From positions 35,796-99,795 of the forward strand of contig CANMKB010000006.1 in NCBI GenBank assembly GCA_947498415.1: a stretch of DNA of 64,000 nucleotides. Reading direction: 5' to 3'. Numbering within the stretch: position 1 is the stretch's first letter; each line of letters opens with the position of its first letter. A model generated the notes under the pieces. It was given only the letters and a program-made list of their open reading frames with translations, was not told the origin of the DNA and did no database searches. Below are positions 63,149 through 64,000 of this stretch, one piece after another. Position numbers and translations under genes: made by a program. This stretch comes from an uncultured Paracoccaceae bacterium (GTDB lineage Bacteria > Pseudomonadota > Alphaproteobacteria > Rhodobacterales > Rhodobacteraceae).

Positions 63149-64000
63149 ATGACCTACACTCCCATAACGTCGTTCCGGCGTGCCCTAAGTGCTGCCGATT
63201 TGGCAGTCAAAAATGCCACAGATCAAAGGGCCGAGCGCCGCGCGATCAGCAAGTGGGACGCCCTCAAAGAACTCGCCGCCGGACGGAGCATGTTTGGCTT
63301 AACAGATCGTGATATGACCGTTCTGCAAGCCCTCGTTAGCTTCCACCAAGGCACCCAACTGACCGGAGAATTGGTGGTCTTTCCTTCCAACAAAACGATC
63401 TGCGAGCGACTCAACGGAATGCCCTGCTCCACCATGCGTCGGCATTTGAGTAAGCTGGTGAAAACCGGTTTCGTCATCCGCAAAGACAGCCCCAACGGCA
63501 AACGATACGCCCGCAAACGTGGCGATCAGCGGGTGGTCTTCGGATTTGACCTTGCCCCATTGGCTGATCGTTTCGTTGAGATCAGCCAAGCTGCAACAAC
63601 CGTTCGAAACACTCAGGAACGCCTCCAAGACTTGCGCGAAACCGTCAGTCTGATGCGCCGAGATGCTGTTGGTCTCTGTGAAATTGGTCGCGCTCAAAGC
63701 CCCGAAATGGGCCTGTGGGATGAACTTGAGGATTTGATTGTTCTAACCTCTCGCGCGTTCCGCCGGAAGCTTACTGAAACTGATTTGATGGTTATGAAAG
63801 CGCAGTTTGAGGACGCTTTGAAACGTGCTCAGGCCTCGGTTCAAATTGTTGATACAGAAGAAATGAGCACCAGTGATGCCTCAAATGAGCAGCACCAATA
63901 TAATCATAAAATAAACTTATCTGAATCTAGAAACACAGCTCATAAAGTTCAGACCAATTTACAGGAACCGGACCTATCATTGACCGAAGTCCAAGAGCTG
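63149..64000 (+). CDS. repC: replication initiator RepC, 3' end beyond window
   Basis: 284 codons are open to the window end. RepC features: N-terminal 'TSFRRALSAADLAVKNATDQRAERR', winged-helix core 'TICERLNGMPCSTMRRHLSKLVKTGFVIRKDSPNGKRYARK', and 'GFDLAPLADRFVEI'. It initiates replication, usually at an origin inside its own gene. An AT-rich stretch is visible at 63895-63960 (TATAATCATAAAATAAAC), consistent with an internal unwinding region. The start is taken at the ATG at 63149 for lack of a better upstream site; the ribosome-binding site is weak, as expected where translation is regulated. Confidence 0.9.
   Translation, partial: MTYTPITSFRRALSAADLAVKNATDQRAERRAISKWDALKELAAGRSMFGLTDRDMTVLQALVSFHQGTQLTGELVVFPSNKTICERLNGMPCSTMRRHLSKLVKTGFVIRKDSPNGKRYARKRGDQRVVFGFDLAPLADRFVEISQAATTVRNTQERLQDLRETVSLMRRDAVGLCEIGRAQSPEMGLWDELEDLIVLTSRAFRRKLTETDLMVMKAQFEDALKRAQASVQIVDTEEMSTSDASNEQHQYNHKINLSESRNTAHKVQTNLQEPDLSLTEVQEL

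Overview
The window looks like a RepABC-type secondary replicon of a marine alphaproteobacterium of the Roseobacter group (Rhodobacterales). The grounds are a partial repABC module at the right end, a high density of ABC and TRAP uptake systems, a fused self-sufficient reductive dehalogenase of a type known from marine Alphaproteobacteria, and GntR/FCD and MarR regulators beside sugar-acid genes. Species and compatibility group cannot be read without database comparison.

Layout. 1-3528 (minus): peptide-type ABC importer (binding protein, two permeases, next gene cut by the edge). 3862-6983 (minus): glycine betaine/proline-type ABC importer in the order X-W-V, with a divergent MarR regulator. 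7686-13267 (minus): tamA-tamB outer-membrane assembly pair. 13430-14245 (minus): DeoR/GlpR-family regulator, divergent from a plus-strand operon of about 15 kb (14511-29721) with fbp, fba, glgP, glgB, glgC, glgA, glgX, malQ and pgm, which is gluconeogenesis feeding a full glycogen cycle. 29743-32023: HxlR regulator, VOC protein, membrane protein, SRPBCC protein and small unknowns. 32132-35845: a 1047-residue reductive dehalogenase fused to its own reductase, with a divergent MarR regulator. 35854-47812 (minus): a likely 12-kb operon (aldehyde dehydrogenase, ribose-type ABC importer, enolase-superfamily dehydratase, zinc-type dehydrogenase, KduD-like SDR, TRAP transporter). 48065-51415 (plus): GMC oxidoreductase, GntR regulator, 2-keto-3-deoxygluconate-type kinase. 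51557-52081: RibD-C-like reductase. 52143-59346 (minus): second oligopeptide-family importer with a double ATPase and an RspA/GalD-like dehydratase, with a divergent GntR regulator. 60251-60643: methylglyoxal synthase. 60784-64000: repA, repB, a putative antisense RNA, and repC cut by the window end.

Functional picture. The right half is dominated by uptake and dehydration of sugar acids, probably ending in 2-keto-3-deoxygluconate and its phosphate. The left-centre half stores carbon as glycogen. The most unusual gene is the cytoplasmic reductive dehalogenase, with a candidate operator shared with its MarR neighbour. Regulatory DNA is unusually legible: palindromes sit beside five regulator genes and a ten-copy motif array precedes fbp. 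All five solute-binding-protein genes are followed by a perfect-stem hairpin before the next gene.
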